DNA from: Alteriqipengyuania lutimaris
Lineage (GTDB): Bacteria; Pseudomonadota; Alphaproteobacteria; Sphingomonadales; Sphingomonadaceae
Assembly: GCF_003363135.1 (NCBI RefSeq)
Contig: NZ_QRBB01000001.1
Location: 2,454,501 to 2,518,500, forward strand
Direction: 5' to 3'
DNA: 64,000 bases
Shown: positions 43,387 through 51,598 of the stretch, one piece after another
Numbering within the stretch: the stretch's first letter is position 1
How the letters are laid out: every line of letters begins with the position of its first letter
The notes under the pieces: model-generated
What the model saw: the letters and a program-made list of their open reading frames with translations, nothing else
Told to the model about the DNA's origin: nothing
Database searches by the model: none
Program-made: the position numbers and the translations under genes

Positions 43387-44601
43387 ATGGCGCAAGCCGA
43401 AGCCCACATCATCGACCGCTCGGTGGTCCGTAAAAGCTCAGGGCTCAAGGACACTCTGCTCGACAAGGCCTTCGCCACAGCCTTTCGCGGCCTCGTCTAT
43501 GCACAGATCTGGGAAGACCCGGTGGTCGACATGGAAGGCCTGCAGATCGACGAGAACAGCCGCGTGCTGTGCATCGCCAGCGGCAGCTGCAACGCGCTGA
43601 GCTACCTCACCGCCAACCCCGAAGCGATCACTGCGGTCGACCTCAACCGCGCGCATATCGCACTGGGGCGCCTCAAGATCGCGGCGATCAACGCGCTGCC
43701 CAGCTACGACCTTTTCCGCCGCTTCTTCGCACATTCGGATTACAAGGAAAATGTGGCGATCTACAAGGATCGCATCGCGCCGCTGCTCGACGACGAAAGC
43801 CGCAAGTACTGGGAAGGCCGCGACATTCGCGGCCGTCGCCGGATCACGCAGTTCCAGCGCGGGATCTACAAGCAGGGCCTGCTCGGCAATTTCATCGGCA
43901 TGGCGCACCTTTTCGCCAAGCTCTACGGCGTGGACCTGCGCAAGGTGCTCGAAGCGCCCACGGTGGAACAGCAGCGCGAGGTTTTCGAGGCCGAGCTCGC
44001 GCCGGTGTTCGACAAGAAGTTCGTGCGTTGGGTGACCAACCAGCCCGCCTCGCTCTTCGGCCTCGGCATTCCCCCTGCGCAATACGACGCGCTGGCGGGC
44101 GACGAGAAGATGGCCGAAGTGCTACGCAAGCGGCTGGAGAAGCTCGCCTGCGATTTCGACGTGAAGGACAACTACTTCGCCTGGCAGGCCTTCAATCGCG
44201 GCTATTCGAAGGACGAGGACGCGCCGCTCCCCCCTTATCTGCAGCGCGAGAACTACGCGAACCTGCGCGAGCGTGTGGCGAAGCTGAGCGTGCAGCGCGC
44301 CAACCTGTCCGAATTCCTCTCCTCCCAGCCCGCGATGAGCCTCGACCGCTACGTCTTCCTCGACGCGCAGGACTGGATGGACGACCACCAGCTGACCAAC
44401 CTGTGGCGCGAAGTCACGCGTACTGCGCGCAAGGGTGCCCGGGTGCTGTTCCGCACGGCTGCCGAGCCGAGCCTGCTGCCGGGCCGGGTGCCGAACGAAA
44501 TCCTCGACCAGTGGACATACCACGAGGAACTGTCGAAGGACCTGACCGAGCGCGACCGCAGCTCGATCTACGGCGGCGTCCACCTCTACGAGCTCGCGTA
44601 A
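43387..44601 (+). CDS. btaA: BtaA, S-adenosylmethionine:diacylglycerol 3-amino-3-carboxypropyltransferase
   Basis: 404 aa, DUF3419 family. It adds the aminocarboxypropyl group of SAM to diacylglycerol, giving DGHS. Family stretches are LVYAQIWEDPVVDMEGL at the N-end, LCIASGSCNALSYL and AVDLNRAHIALGRLK (SAM site), and FLDAQDWMDDHQLTNLW with RVLFRTAAEPSLLPGR near the C-end. It starts 26 bases after the dehydratase-like gene and its stop overlaps the btaB start (TAATG), a standard btaAB pair. Confidence 0.93.
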   Translation: MAQAEAHIIDRSVVRKSSGLKDTLLDKAFATAFRGLVYAQIWEDPVVDMEGLQIDENSRVLCIASGSCNALSYLTANPEAITAVDLNRAHIALGRLKIAAINALPSYDLFRRFFAHSDYKENVAIYKDRIAPLLDDESRKYWEGRDIRGRRRITQFQRGIYKQGLLGNFIGMAHLFAKLYGVDLRKVLEAPTVEQQREVFEAELAPVFDKKFVRWVTNQPASLFGLGIPPAQYDALAGDEKMAEVLRKRLEKLACDFDVKDNYFAWQAFNRGYSKDEDAPLPPYLQRENYANLRERVAKLSVQRANLSEFLSSQPAMSLDRYVFLDAQDWMDDHQLTNLWREVTRTARKGARVLFRTAAEPSLLPGRVPNEILDQWTYHEELSKDLTERDRSSIYGGVHLYELA

Positions 44602-45311
44602 TGGCAGCGGGGGGGCACAAGGACGGGAAAGCGCACGATCACGCGGCGCTGATGGATTCGATCTATCGCGGCCAGAAGTACATCTACGATTTCACGCGCA
44701 AATATTACCTCTTCGGGCGCGACGACCTGATCCGGGGGCTGGACTGCGCGCCCGGCGACGGCGTGCTTGAAATCGCCTGCGGTACCGGCCGCAACCTCGC
44801 CAAGGTGCAGCAGGCGTACCCCGGCACGAAGCTGTTCGGGATCGATATTTCGGCGGAAATGCTCAAGAGCGCGGCGGCCAAGCTCGGCACGGCTGCGATC
44901 CTCGCGCCGGGCGACGCGCGCCAGTTCGATGCGCGCGCGATGCTGGGCCGCCCGACCTTCGAGCGCGTGATCCTGTCCTATTCGGTCTCCATGATCCCCG
45001 ACTGGGAGCGCGCCTTGCGCCACGCGGCAACGCTGGTCGCGCCGGGCGGATCGCTGCACGTGGTCGATTTCGGCAGCTACAGCGCGCGCGACACGCTCGG
45101 CGCGCGTATCCTCAGGTGGTGGCTGAAGCAGTTCCACGTTTCGCCCCGGCTCGATCTGCCCGACGTGGCCGAAAGCCTTGGCAAGGAGCCGGGCTGGCGC
45201 CGCGAGGGGCGCGACGGAATGGGCGGATACTACCGGCTCGAACGGCTCTATCGCGACAATGATGCGGTGCCCGGGCCAGTGGCGGGATCGGTGGCCGGGG
45301 CACTGGATTGA
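44601..45311 (+). CDS. btaB: BtaB, DGHS N-methyltransferase for betaine lipid DGTS
   Basis: 236 aa class I SAM methyltransferase. Motif I is VLEIACGTGRNLAKV, followed by LFGIDISAEMLK, and SYSVSMIPDWERALRHA and GSLHVVDFGSY mark later motifs. It methylates DGHS three times to DGTS, the betaine lipid that replaces phospholipid when phosphate is scarce. The assignment rests on direct coupling to btaA (one-base overlap) as well as on sequence. I see no clear Pho box upstream of btaA. Confidence 0.92.
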   Translation: MAAGGHKDGKAHDHAALMDSIYRGQKYIYDFTRKYYLFGRDDLIRGLDCAPGDGVLEIACGTGRNLAKVQQAYPGTKLFGIDISAEMLKSAAAKLGTAAILAPGDARQFDARAMLGRPTFERVILSYSVSMIPDWERALRHAATLVAPGGSLHVVDFGSYSARDTLGARILRWWLKQFHVSPRLDLPDVAESLGKEPGWRREGRDGMGGYYRLERLYRDNDAVPGPVAGSVAGALD

Positions 45312-45361
45312 CAGGCCCCATGCTCACCGCCACCCTCCGGGCGATATTTCAGGGGGATTGA

Positions 45362-45799
45362 ATGCAGGCTCAAATACTCGCACCGGCAGCGGTGCTCGTC
45401 GCATGGTCGCTGATCATGCTGTTCTGGATGGCGGCGACCCGCCTTCCGGCAATGGGCAAGGCGGGTAGCGGCCTGAAGGATGCCAAACGCGGGGGACGCG
45501 GGCAGGATCTCGAAGGCGTCATCGACGACCGGATCAACTGGAAGGCGCATAACTACGCCCACCTGATGGAACAGCCGACGCTGTTCTACGCCACGGTCGT
45601 GATCCTCGCCATCACCGGCCCCAGCCCGCTCGCGATCCTGATGGCGTGGATCTATGTGGCCCTGCGGATCGTGCATTCGATCTGGCAGGCGACCGTCAAT
45701 ATCGTGGCCGTGCGTTTCCTGCTCTTCATCGCCTCGACCATCGCGCTGATCGTGCTCGCGATTCAGGCGCTCGTCGCAACTCTGGGAGGCCCGGCATGA
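45362..45799 (+). CDS. MAPEG-family membrane protein 1
   Basis: 145 aa, four membrane segments. The family core is NWKAHNYAHLMEQPTLFYATV, like the glutathione-binding loop of microsomal GST and related membrane proteins, then a helix with ALRIVHSIWQATVN. Substrate unknown. The stop overlaps the start of a paralogue (ATGA). It follows btaB by 50 bases and may be read in the same transcript. Confidence 0.86.
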   Translation: MQAQILAPAAVLVAWSLIMLFWMAATRLPAMGKAGSGLKDAKRGGRGQDLEGVIDDRINWKAHNYAHLMEQPTLFYATVVILAITGPSPLAILMAWIYVALRIVHSIWQATVNIVAVRFLLFIASTIALIVLAIQALVATLGGPA

Positions 45800-46269
45800 T
45801 CGGAATGTCCATCCTGCAACCCCTCGTCGCGCTGATGATCTGGACCATGATCATGTGGGCGTGGATGTACGCGACGCGCATCCCCGCCATGCACGCGAAC
45901 AGGGATATCGACACTAGGCACCTGCGCGGCGGGAAGGACCTCGATTTCGATCGCCTCCTGCCCGACCGAGTCCAGTGGAAGGCGCACAACTACAACCACC
46001 TGCACGAACAGCCGACGGTGTTCTACGCGGTCGGCATCGTGCTCGCAATCATCGGTGCGGGCGACGGGATTCCGGCGCTGCTGGCGTGGATCTATACCGG
46101 CCTGCGGATCATCCACACGCTGGTCCAGGTCACCGCGAACCGCGTGATGGTGCGTTTCGTGCTGTTCGCGATGTCCAGCCTCGTACTGATCGCGCTGATC
46201 GGCATTGCGGCGGCGCGGGTGTTCGGGGTCGAAACAGGCGGTAGCGAAAACCTGCTCGGTTCGGTCTAG
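45796..46269 (+). CDS. MAPEG-family membrane protein 2
   Basis: 157 aa, a paralogue of the preceding protein: QWKAHNYNHLHEQPTVFYAV and GLRIIHTLVQVTANRVMVRF match its core. The pair probably arose by duplication and may form a hetero-oligomer, since MAPEG proteins are trimers; that is inference. A palindromic repeat follows before the convergent trxB. Confidence 0.86.
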   Translation: MIGMSILQPLVALMIWTMIMWAWMYATRIPAMHANRDIDTRHLRGGKDLDFDRLLPDRVQWKAHNYNHLHEQPTVFYAVGIVLAIIGAGDGIPALLAWIYTGLRIIHTLVQVTANRVMVRFVLFAMSSLVLIALIGIAAARVFGVETGGSENLLGSV

Positions 46270-46289
46270 CAAGCGATGCCCGGCTAATT

Positions 46290-46380
46290 CTCCCCTCCCC
46301 ATGGGGAGGGGCCGGGGGTTGGGGTACCAGCCACCAACCTGGATACACCCCCACCCAGCCTCCCCCTCAAGGGGGAGGAG
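46290..46380. repeat. Palindromic intergenic repeat, family A, copy 2
   Basis: A 91-base element with CTCCCCTCCCCATGGGGAGG at one end and CCTCCCCCTCAAGGGGGAGG at the other, and inner arms GGGGGTTGGGGTA and ACACCCCCACCC. It matches the copy at 13771-13864 in order of arms and spacing. It lies between two convergent genes, where it could also serve as a bidirectional transcript end. Confidence 0.75.
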
Positions 46381-46388
46381 CTTTCGGC

Positions 46389-47372
46389 TCACTCAGCCGC
46401 TTCGGCTTCCTCGACATGGCCGTCGAGCTCGATCTCGAGGCCTGAGAGGAACCGTTCCGCATCCAGCGCGGCCATGCAGCCGGTGCCCGCCGCGGTCACC
46501 GCCTGGCGATAGGTGTGGTCCATCACGTCGCCGCACGCGAACACGCCGGGGATCTCGGTCCGCGGAGTGCCCGGCTCGACGATCAGGTAGCCGCCATCGT
46601 CGGTCGGCAGCTGGCCGGTAAACAGCTCGGTCGCCGGGGCATGGCCGATCGCGACGAAAGCCCCGTCGACTTCCATCGTCGATTCCTCGCCGGTCACGGT
46701 GTCCTTGAGGACGAGATGATGCAGCGCGCCGTTATCGCCCGCCTCAAACCGCTCCACCGTCTTGTTCCACATCGGGGTGATCTTGTCGGACTTGAACAGC
46801 CGATCCTGCAGGATCTTCTCGCTGCGCAGCTCGTCGCGGCGGTGGATCAGCGTCACGTCGTCCGAATGGTTGGTGAGATACAGCGCTTCCTCGACCGCGG
46901 TGTTGCCGCCGCCGATCACCGCGACCTTCTTGCCGCGGTAGAAGAAGCCGTCGCACGTCGCGCAGGCGGACACGCCCTTGCCGCCCAGCTCCTGCTCGCC
47001 CGGCACCCCGAGCCACTTGGCCGAAGCGCCGGTCGCGATCACCACGGTGTCGCCGATATACTCGTCGCCACTGTCGCCCACCGCGCGGAACGGCGATCCG
47101 TTCTTCAGGTCGATCTCGACGATCGTGTCCCAGTGCATCTTCGTACCGACATGCTCCGCCTGCGCGCGCATCTGTTCCATCAGCCACGGGCCCTGGATCA
47201 CGTCGGCGAAGCCGGGGTAGTTCTCCACGTCGGTGGTGATGGTCAGCTGGCCGCCGGGCTGCAGGCCCTGAACCATCACCGGCTCGAGCATGGCGCGCGC
47301 GCCATAAATGGCCGCGCTATAGCCCGCCGGGCCGGAACCGATGATGAGCATCTTGGTGCGGTGCGTCGCCAT
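46389..47372 (-). CDS. trxB: Thioredoxin-disulfide reductase
   Basis: 327 aa low-molecular-weight type. FAD motif IIGSGPAGYSAAIYGARA, redox pair Cys137-Ala-Thr-Cys140 in SACATCDGFF, NADPH motif GGGNTAVEEALYLT with HRRDELRSEK, and the C-terminal GVFACGDVMDHTYRQAVTAA. It feeds electrons from NADPH to thioredoxin in the cytoplasm. The C-terminus carries a short acidic tail (HVEEAEAAE). Confidence 0.95.
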   Translation of the reverse strand: MATHRTKMLIIGSGPAGYSAAIYGARAMLEPVMVQGLQPGGQLTITTDVENYPGFADVIQGPWLMEQMRAQAEHVGTKMHWDTIVEIDLKNGSPFRAVGDSGDEYIGDTVVIATGASAKWLGVPGEQELGGKGVSACATCDGFFYRGKKVAVIGGGNTAVEEALYLTNHSDDVTLIHRRDELRSEKILQDRLFKSDKITPMWNKTVERFEAGDNGALHHLVLKDTVTGEESTMEVDGAFVAIGHAPATELFTGQLPTDDGGYLIVEPGTPRTEIPGVFACGDVMDHTYRQAVTAAGTGCMAALDAERFLSGLEIELDGHVEEAEAAE

Positions 47373-47449
47373 GTGCGAAGCTCTCCTGTCCGTCTGAAGT
47401 CTTGGGTTGCAAGTATGGGGATCGCGGCCCCCAGAGTCACGCCCGGCTC

Positions 47450-48232
47450 TTACACGACGAAGCGCTGGTTCAACCGCTCCCGCAGCGCGTCATCCACACC
47501 AATCGCCTGTCCAAGGAAGGAGTCGAGCGAACCCCATCCTTCGTCGACGACCTCAACGAAGCGATGGAAATAGGCCTCGCGCACTTCCATCAGTTCCTTC
47601 ACCGCCGCCCGGTCGAGCGGTCCGCCCAGCCGCGCCTCGATCCCGGGAAGCGATTGCCGCTCGAGAATGTCGTAGGTCGGCGCATCATTGGTGTGGAGGA
47701 ACTCGGTCAGCATGTCTGCCCGCGACACGCCGAGGATGTGATGCAGCAGCGCCGCCGCGATCCCGGTCCGGTCCTTGCCCGCGAAGCAGTGGACCAGGCT
47801 CGCCCCGTCGCGCTGCGCCAGCGCGTTGAGGTACTGCCCGAAGATCGTCTGCATCGCCGCGTTGTGCGGCATGCGGCTATAGACCTTGAGCATGCGGCCA
47901 TGCGCACTCTCGGCGGTCAGTTTGATCGGCTCATCGGGTTCGTGCGGCGGGCGCGAGCTGGTCTCGCCATCGTAGAACACGACCTCGCCATCCCACATGT
48001 CCGGCCGGCGGCACGGATGCCGCTCGCGCTCGGCATTGCCGCGCAGGTCGATCACCGTGCGGATGCCCAAATCGGCGAAGGTCCGCAGGTCCGCCTCGCT
48101 CGCCTCGAAATGCTGGCCTGAACGGAACAGCACCCCGGTCTGCACCCGCCCTCCCCCTTGCGTCGGGTAGCCGCCGTAGTCGCGGAAATTGTGGATGCCC
48201 TCGGTCGCGTAGAAGGTGGGTGTTTCGGTCAT
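47450..48232 (-). CDS. Tyrosine-protein phosphatase, Y_phosphatase3 type
   Basis: 260 aa. The signature Cx5R is HCFAGKDRTGIAAALLHHIL. The N-terminus GIHNFRDYGGYPTQGGGRV and LFRSGQHFEASEADLRTFADL, with VIDLRGNAERE as the general-acid region, match bacterial lipid/protein tyrosine phosphatases of the MptpB type. The Lys after the Gly in the loop (AGKDRTG) is typical of that group and may allow phosphoinositides. ATG 48232 is used. It is divergent from the crotonase-like gene. Confidence 0.87.
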   Translation of the reverse strand: MTETPTFYATEGIHNFRDYGGYPTQGGGRVQTGVLFRSGQHFEASEADLRTFADLGIRTVIDLRGNAERERHPCRRPDMWDGEVVFYDGETSSRPPHEPDEPIKLTAESAHGRMLKVYSRMPHNAAMQTIFGQYLNALAQRDGASLVHCFAGKDRTGIAAALLHHILGVSRADMLTEFLHTNDAPTYDILERQSLPGIEARLGGPLDRAAVKELMEVREAYFHRFVEVVDEGWGSLDSFLGQAIGVDDALRERLNQRFVV

Positions 48233-48362
48233 GCCCGATCGGGTGGCAGGAGCCGCGCCGGCGCGCAACCGGTGACGACGAATTGCAAACCGCAACCCTT
48301 GCCAAATCGGCGCGATTGCTCGAACCGATGGGGCAAAGGTTGAAGGGATCGAGGAGAGCAGC

Positions 48363-49160
48363 ATGGCAGACTACCAGACCATTCGCGTCGAGCAGGCGGA
48401 CGGGGTCGTCACCCTGACGCTGAACAAGCCGGACAAGATGAATGCCATGTCGCCCGAAATGGTGAACGAGATGATGTCGGCGTTCGACGCGCTGCCGGGC
48501 ATGGGAGCGCGCGCACTGCTCATCACCGGCGAAGGCCGCGGCTTCAGCTCGGGCGCGGACCTCAGCGGGCGCAGCCTTGGCGGCGGCGGATCGAGGCCCG
48601 GCGACGCCTCGCGCCGGTCGCTGCAGACCAGTTTCAACCCGCTGATGCTCGCGCTCGCAGGGCTCGACATCCCCGTGGTGACGGCCGTCAACGGTGCGGC
48701 GGCGGGGATCGGCTGCACGCTGGCGCTCTCGGGCGACCTGATCGTGGCGGGCAAGTCCGCCTATTTCCTGCAGGCCTTCGTCAATATCGGGCTGGTGCCC
48801 GATGGCGGCGCGACCTGGGTGTTGCCGAAGGCGGCGGGCATTCCGGCGGCGATGGAAGCAATGCTGCTGGGCGAGCGCATCCCGGCGGACCGCGCCTACG
48901 AGCTGGGCATGGTCAACCGCTGCGTCGAGGACGATGCGGTGATGGACGAGGCGCGCGCGCTCGCCGAAAAGCTGGCGAATGGCCCGACCGTGGCGATGGG
49001 TCAGATCCGGCGGCTGGTGCGGGGCGCGCAATCGGGCAGCCTGTCCGATGCGATGAATGCCGAGGCCGAAGCCCAGCGGATCGCGGGCAACAGCGAGGAT
49101 TTCATCGAGGGCGTGACCGCCTTCCTCGGCAAGCGCGAGGCGCAGTTCAAGGGGAAGTAG
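48363..49160 (+). CDS. Enoyl-CoA hydratase/isomerase family protein, PaaG-like
   Basis: 265 aa crotonase fold. The oxyanion-hole segment is GFSSGADLSGR and GAAAGIGCTLALSGD. Both glutamates of standard hydratases are missing (AGIGCTLAL and FVNIGLVPDGGATWVLP); the Asp in VPDGGATW is what PaaG-type isomerases use. So isomerase activity is more likely than hydration. It has its own promoter region shared with the divergent phosphatase, and a CitE-like gene converges on it. Confidence 0.85.
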   Translation: MADYQTIRVEQADGVVTLTLNKPDKMNAMSPEMVNEMMSAFDALPGMGARALLITGEGRGFSSGADLSGRSLGGGGSRPGDASRRSLQTSFNPLMLALAGLDIPVVTAVNGAAAGIGCTLALSGDLIVAGKSAYFLQAFVNIGLVPDGGATWVLPKAAGIPAAMEAMLLGERIPADRAYELGMVNRCVEDDAVMDEARALAEKLANGPTVAMGQIRRLVRGAQSGSLSDAMNAEAEAQRIAGNSEDFIEGVTAFLGKREAQFKGK

Positions 49161-49166
49161 CGGTCG

Positions 49167-50078
49167 CTACTCGCCGACGAGCGAGAGGAGCCCGCGCGCC
49201 TGTTTCAGGTGCGGGATGTCGATCATCTCGCCATCGAGCTGGAGCGCGCCCGAATTCGGGTTCGCCTCGAACAGCGCGACGATCCTGCGCGCCCTCGCCA
49301 GGTCTTCCTCCGAGGGCGTGAACGCCCGGTTGATCGGCCCGATTTGCGCCGGATGGATGCACATCATGCCGCGAAAGCCCAGGGTGCGGGCGGCCTGCGC
49401 GGTGCGGTGCATCCGGTCTTCGTCGCGGAAATTGGGGTCGATCGTCTCGATCGGTGCGACGCCGGCCGCACTCGCCCCGGCGAGGCACAGGGTGCGCGCC
49501 AGCGCGAAGGGTTCGAGCAAGTCGCCATTCTCTGTCCGGTTCGCCGAGGCCCCGAAGGCGGCGGCGAGGTCTTCCGCGCCCCAGGTCAGCGCGTCGAGGC
49601 GGGGCACGCCCGCGTAATCGCCGAGGCGGAAGAGTGCGGGCGCGGTTTCGGTCGCGACGACGATCAAGCGGATCGTCTGCGCCTCGATGCCGGATGCGGC
49701 TTCCAGCGCGGTGAGATAGTGGCCCAGCAGCCGCGTTTCGTCCGGGGTCGCCTTGGGCAGCATGATCCCGTCCGGGCGATGCTTCACGATCGCGACGAGG
49801 TCGTCGAGCGCATGCGCCGTATCCATGGGATTGACTCGCACCCATAGCGGCTTTGCCCGGCCCTGGCCTGAAAGTGCCTCCGCCACGTGATCGCGCGCGG
49901 CTGGCTTGGCGCTTTCGGCGACCGAATCCTCGAGGTCGAGGATGATCAGGTCAGCCTCGGAGTCCAGCGCCTTTTCCAGCTTGCGCGGCGAAGCCCCCGG
50001 CACGAAAAGGAGCGAGCGGGCCGCCCACGGGCGGATATCGGCAGAGCGCGCGCTGGCGCTGGCATCGGAAGTCATCAT
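49167..50078 (-). CDS. CitE/HpcH-family acyl-CoA lyase-like protein
   Basis: 303 aa TIM-barrel. ARSLLFVPGASPRKLEKALD and LIILDLEDSVAESAKPAAR bind CoA and Mg2+ (Asp/Glu), LWVRVNPMDT follows, and GRGMMCIHPAQIGPIN-type CIHPAQI is near the end. The group includes citrate lyase beta subunit, malyl-CoA and beta-methylmalyl-CoA lyases and thioesterases. No citrate lyase alpha or gamma gene is nearby, so a malyl-CoA or citramalyl-CoA substrate is more likely. Two start codons are adjacent (MM). Confidence 0.85.
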   Translation of the reverse strand: MMTSDASASARSADIRPWAARSLLFVPGASPRKLEKALDSEADLIILDLEDSVAESAKPAARDHVAEALSGQGRAKPLWVRVNPMDTAHALDDLVAIVKHRPDGIMLPKATPDETRLLGHYLTALEAASGIEAQTIRLIVVATETAPALFRLGDYAGVPRLDALTWGAEDLAAAFGASANRTENGDLLEPFALARTLCLAGASAAGVAPIETIDPNFRDEDRMHRTAQAARTLGFRGMMCIHPAQIGPINRAFTPSEEDLARARRIVALFEANPNSGALQLDGEMIDIPHLKQARGLLSLVGE

Positions 50079-50124
50079 CGCGTCCGCTCTAGCGGCAAGT
50101 CGAACCGCTCACCAGAGCAAGCGA

Positions 50125-51411
50125 TCAGGATGTGCTCACACGAGCAAGAGCGGCTTCGATGTCGTGCCGGTCGCGCTCCACCTCGGCGCAGGCCACGGCA
50201 TGTTCGCACAGCTCCCGTGCCTTTTCCCGCAGGAAAGACACCAGTCCCGAATTCCCGTCGCAAAGCGCGACGATGCGCCCGTAATTGGCGATCATGCGGA
50301 TCGCGACCGAGGGATAGTCGGCCGCCGCTTGCCGGAAGGCGTCGAGCGGATCGTCGAACAGGCCCCTGAAATCCTGGCCCGGCAGTTCGAAACCGGGGTG
50401 AGCGCTGGAAACCGGCATCTGCCCCTCGTCGACCCAGTTCGCTCCATGTCGCAGCATCACCTGGGTCAGTGCATCGGCCGCGGCGAGCGCGGTGTAGAAA
50501 TCGTTGACCGCGGGCGAGAGTGCCCGCGCAGCAATCTCCACCAGAAGCCGGATCTGGAATACCGATCCCTGGCTGTCGCTCCGGAAAGGCCCGATCGGGA
50601 TCGACTTGCGCACCTCTTCGGGCGAGGAAAGCTCGCGCTCGAACAGGGCCAGCGGCTCGCCCTCCAGCACGTGCTGCCCAGGCGCGACGCAGATGCGCAT
50701 CGCCCCCGCATGATCGGCCAGATGCCCGCCGAGATATTCGAGGTCGACGCCTTCGACGTAGCCGTGACGCGGCGCCGCGATCTGTTGCGCGAAATCGCCC
50801 GCGAAAGCTTCGCGCCCAACGACCTCGAAGGCGCTGACCGACGCATCTGTCGCCAGCGCGTCGATCGCCTTGTCGACGAACATGGTGCGCCCGAGGTCGT
50901 GCAGCGCAACCGCCAGCATCGCCACATTGACGCCGAGGAGCGCGATCGTCAGCGCGACCGTGACCAGCGGCGTCTCGGCTAGGTCGGCCTCGCTGTCGAT
51001 CGCCGCAAGGGCCAGCACCGCGAAGACGAGGCTGAATGAAAGGCCGCCGATCGACACCCTGACCAGCCGGCGTCCCAGCCAACGATCAATCAGGCGCACG
51101 CCCAAATTGCCGGCAGCAATGGTGAGGACGATCAGCGAGATCGAGAAATAGAGCGTGATGAAGGCAGCATCTATTCCGGCGACGATGCCGACCACTTCCT
51201 GCGCCGCATCCGAAGTCTGCACTGGCGCGAGGTCGCGATCGAGCAGCCAAGCGGTCGCTCCTGCACGGTCGGCGACGAGCGACAGTGCGATCGCGCACGG
51301 CGCCGCGAGCACGGCGCACAGCGCAAGGAACCAGTAGTTCGCCAGCAGGCGGTGGGCGATCCAGCCGGCCAGTCCGGTGGAGGGTCCGATCGATGTTTCT
51401 GGCTTGCGCAA
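50125..51411 (-). CDS. DUF2254 membrane protein
   Basis: 428 aa. Four hydrophobic segments lie in the first half (about 27-47, 75-100, 118-138 and 148-168), then a soluble domain with DKAIDALATDASVSAFE, GYVEGVDLEYLGGHL and RALSPAVNDFYTALAAADAL, the last being a conserved DUF2254 stretch. The function of the family is unknown. A perfect 20-base palindrome lies 25 bases upstream of its ATG. Confidence 0.85.
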   Translation of the reverse strand: MRKPETSIGPSTGLAGWIAHRLLANYWFLALCAVLAAPCAIALSLVADRAGATAWLLDRDLAPVQTSDAAQEVVGIVAGIDAAFITLYFSISLIVLTIAAGNLGVRLIDRWLGRRLVRVSIGGLSFSLVFAVLALAAIDSEADLAETPLVTVALTIALLGVNVAMLAVALHDLGRTMFVDKAIDALATDASVSAFEVVGREAFAGDFAQQIAAPRHGYVEGVDLEYLGGHLADHAGAMRICVAPGQHVLEGEPLALFERELSSPEEVRKSIPIGPFRSDSQGSVFQIRLLVEIAARALSPAVNDFYTALAAADALTQVMLRHGANWVDEGQMPVSSAHPGFELPGQDFRGLFDDPLDAFRQAAADYPSVAIRMIANYGRIVALCDGNSGLVSFLREKARELCEHAVACAEVERDRHDIEAALARVSTS

Positions 51412-51435
51412 GTGGAGGAGTCCCCGCCGGTGTGA

Positions 51436-51455
51436 GTTCTGATCAAGATCAGAAC
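51436..51455. promoter_or_regulatory. Perfect palindrome upstream of the DUF2254 gene
   Basis: GTTCTGATCAAGATCAGAAC, arms of nine bases around AA. The middle, CTGAT-N4-ATCAG, has the spacing of FNR/FixK-type sites (TTGAT-N4-ATCAA) with one symmetric change per half. It is close enough to the DUF2254 start to act on its promoter. The rest of the gap 51412-51598 shows nothing. Confidence 0.5.
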
Positions 51456-51598
51456 CGCGCTCGTCCCAAATGGTTCACCCTGCGGCTCTTTATCCGTGGC
51501 GATGATGAAGGCGAGTGGCACGACGACCCCGGATCGAGCGCGCCGCGCCGCTTCGAAGCACTGCCCCGCCAAAGACAGGACGCGAAACCGTGCATCTC

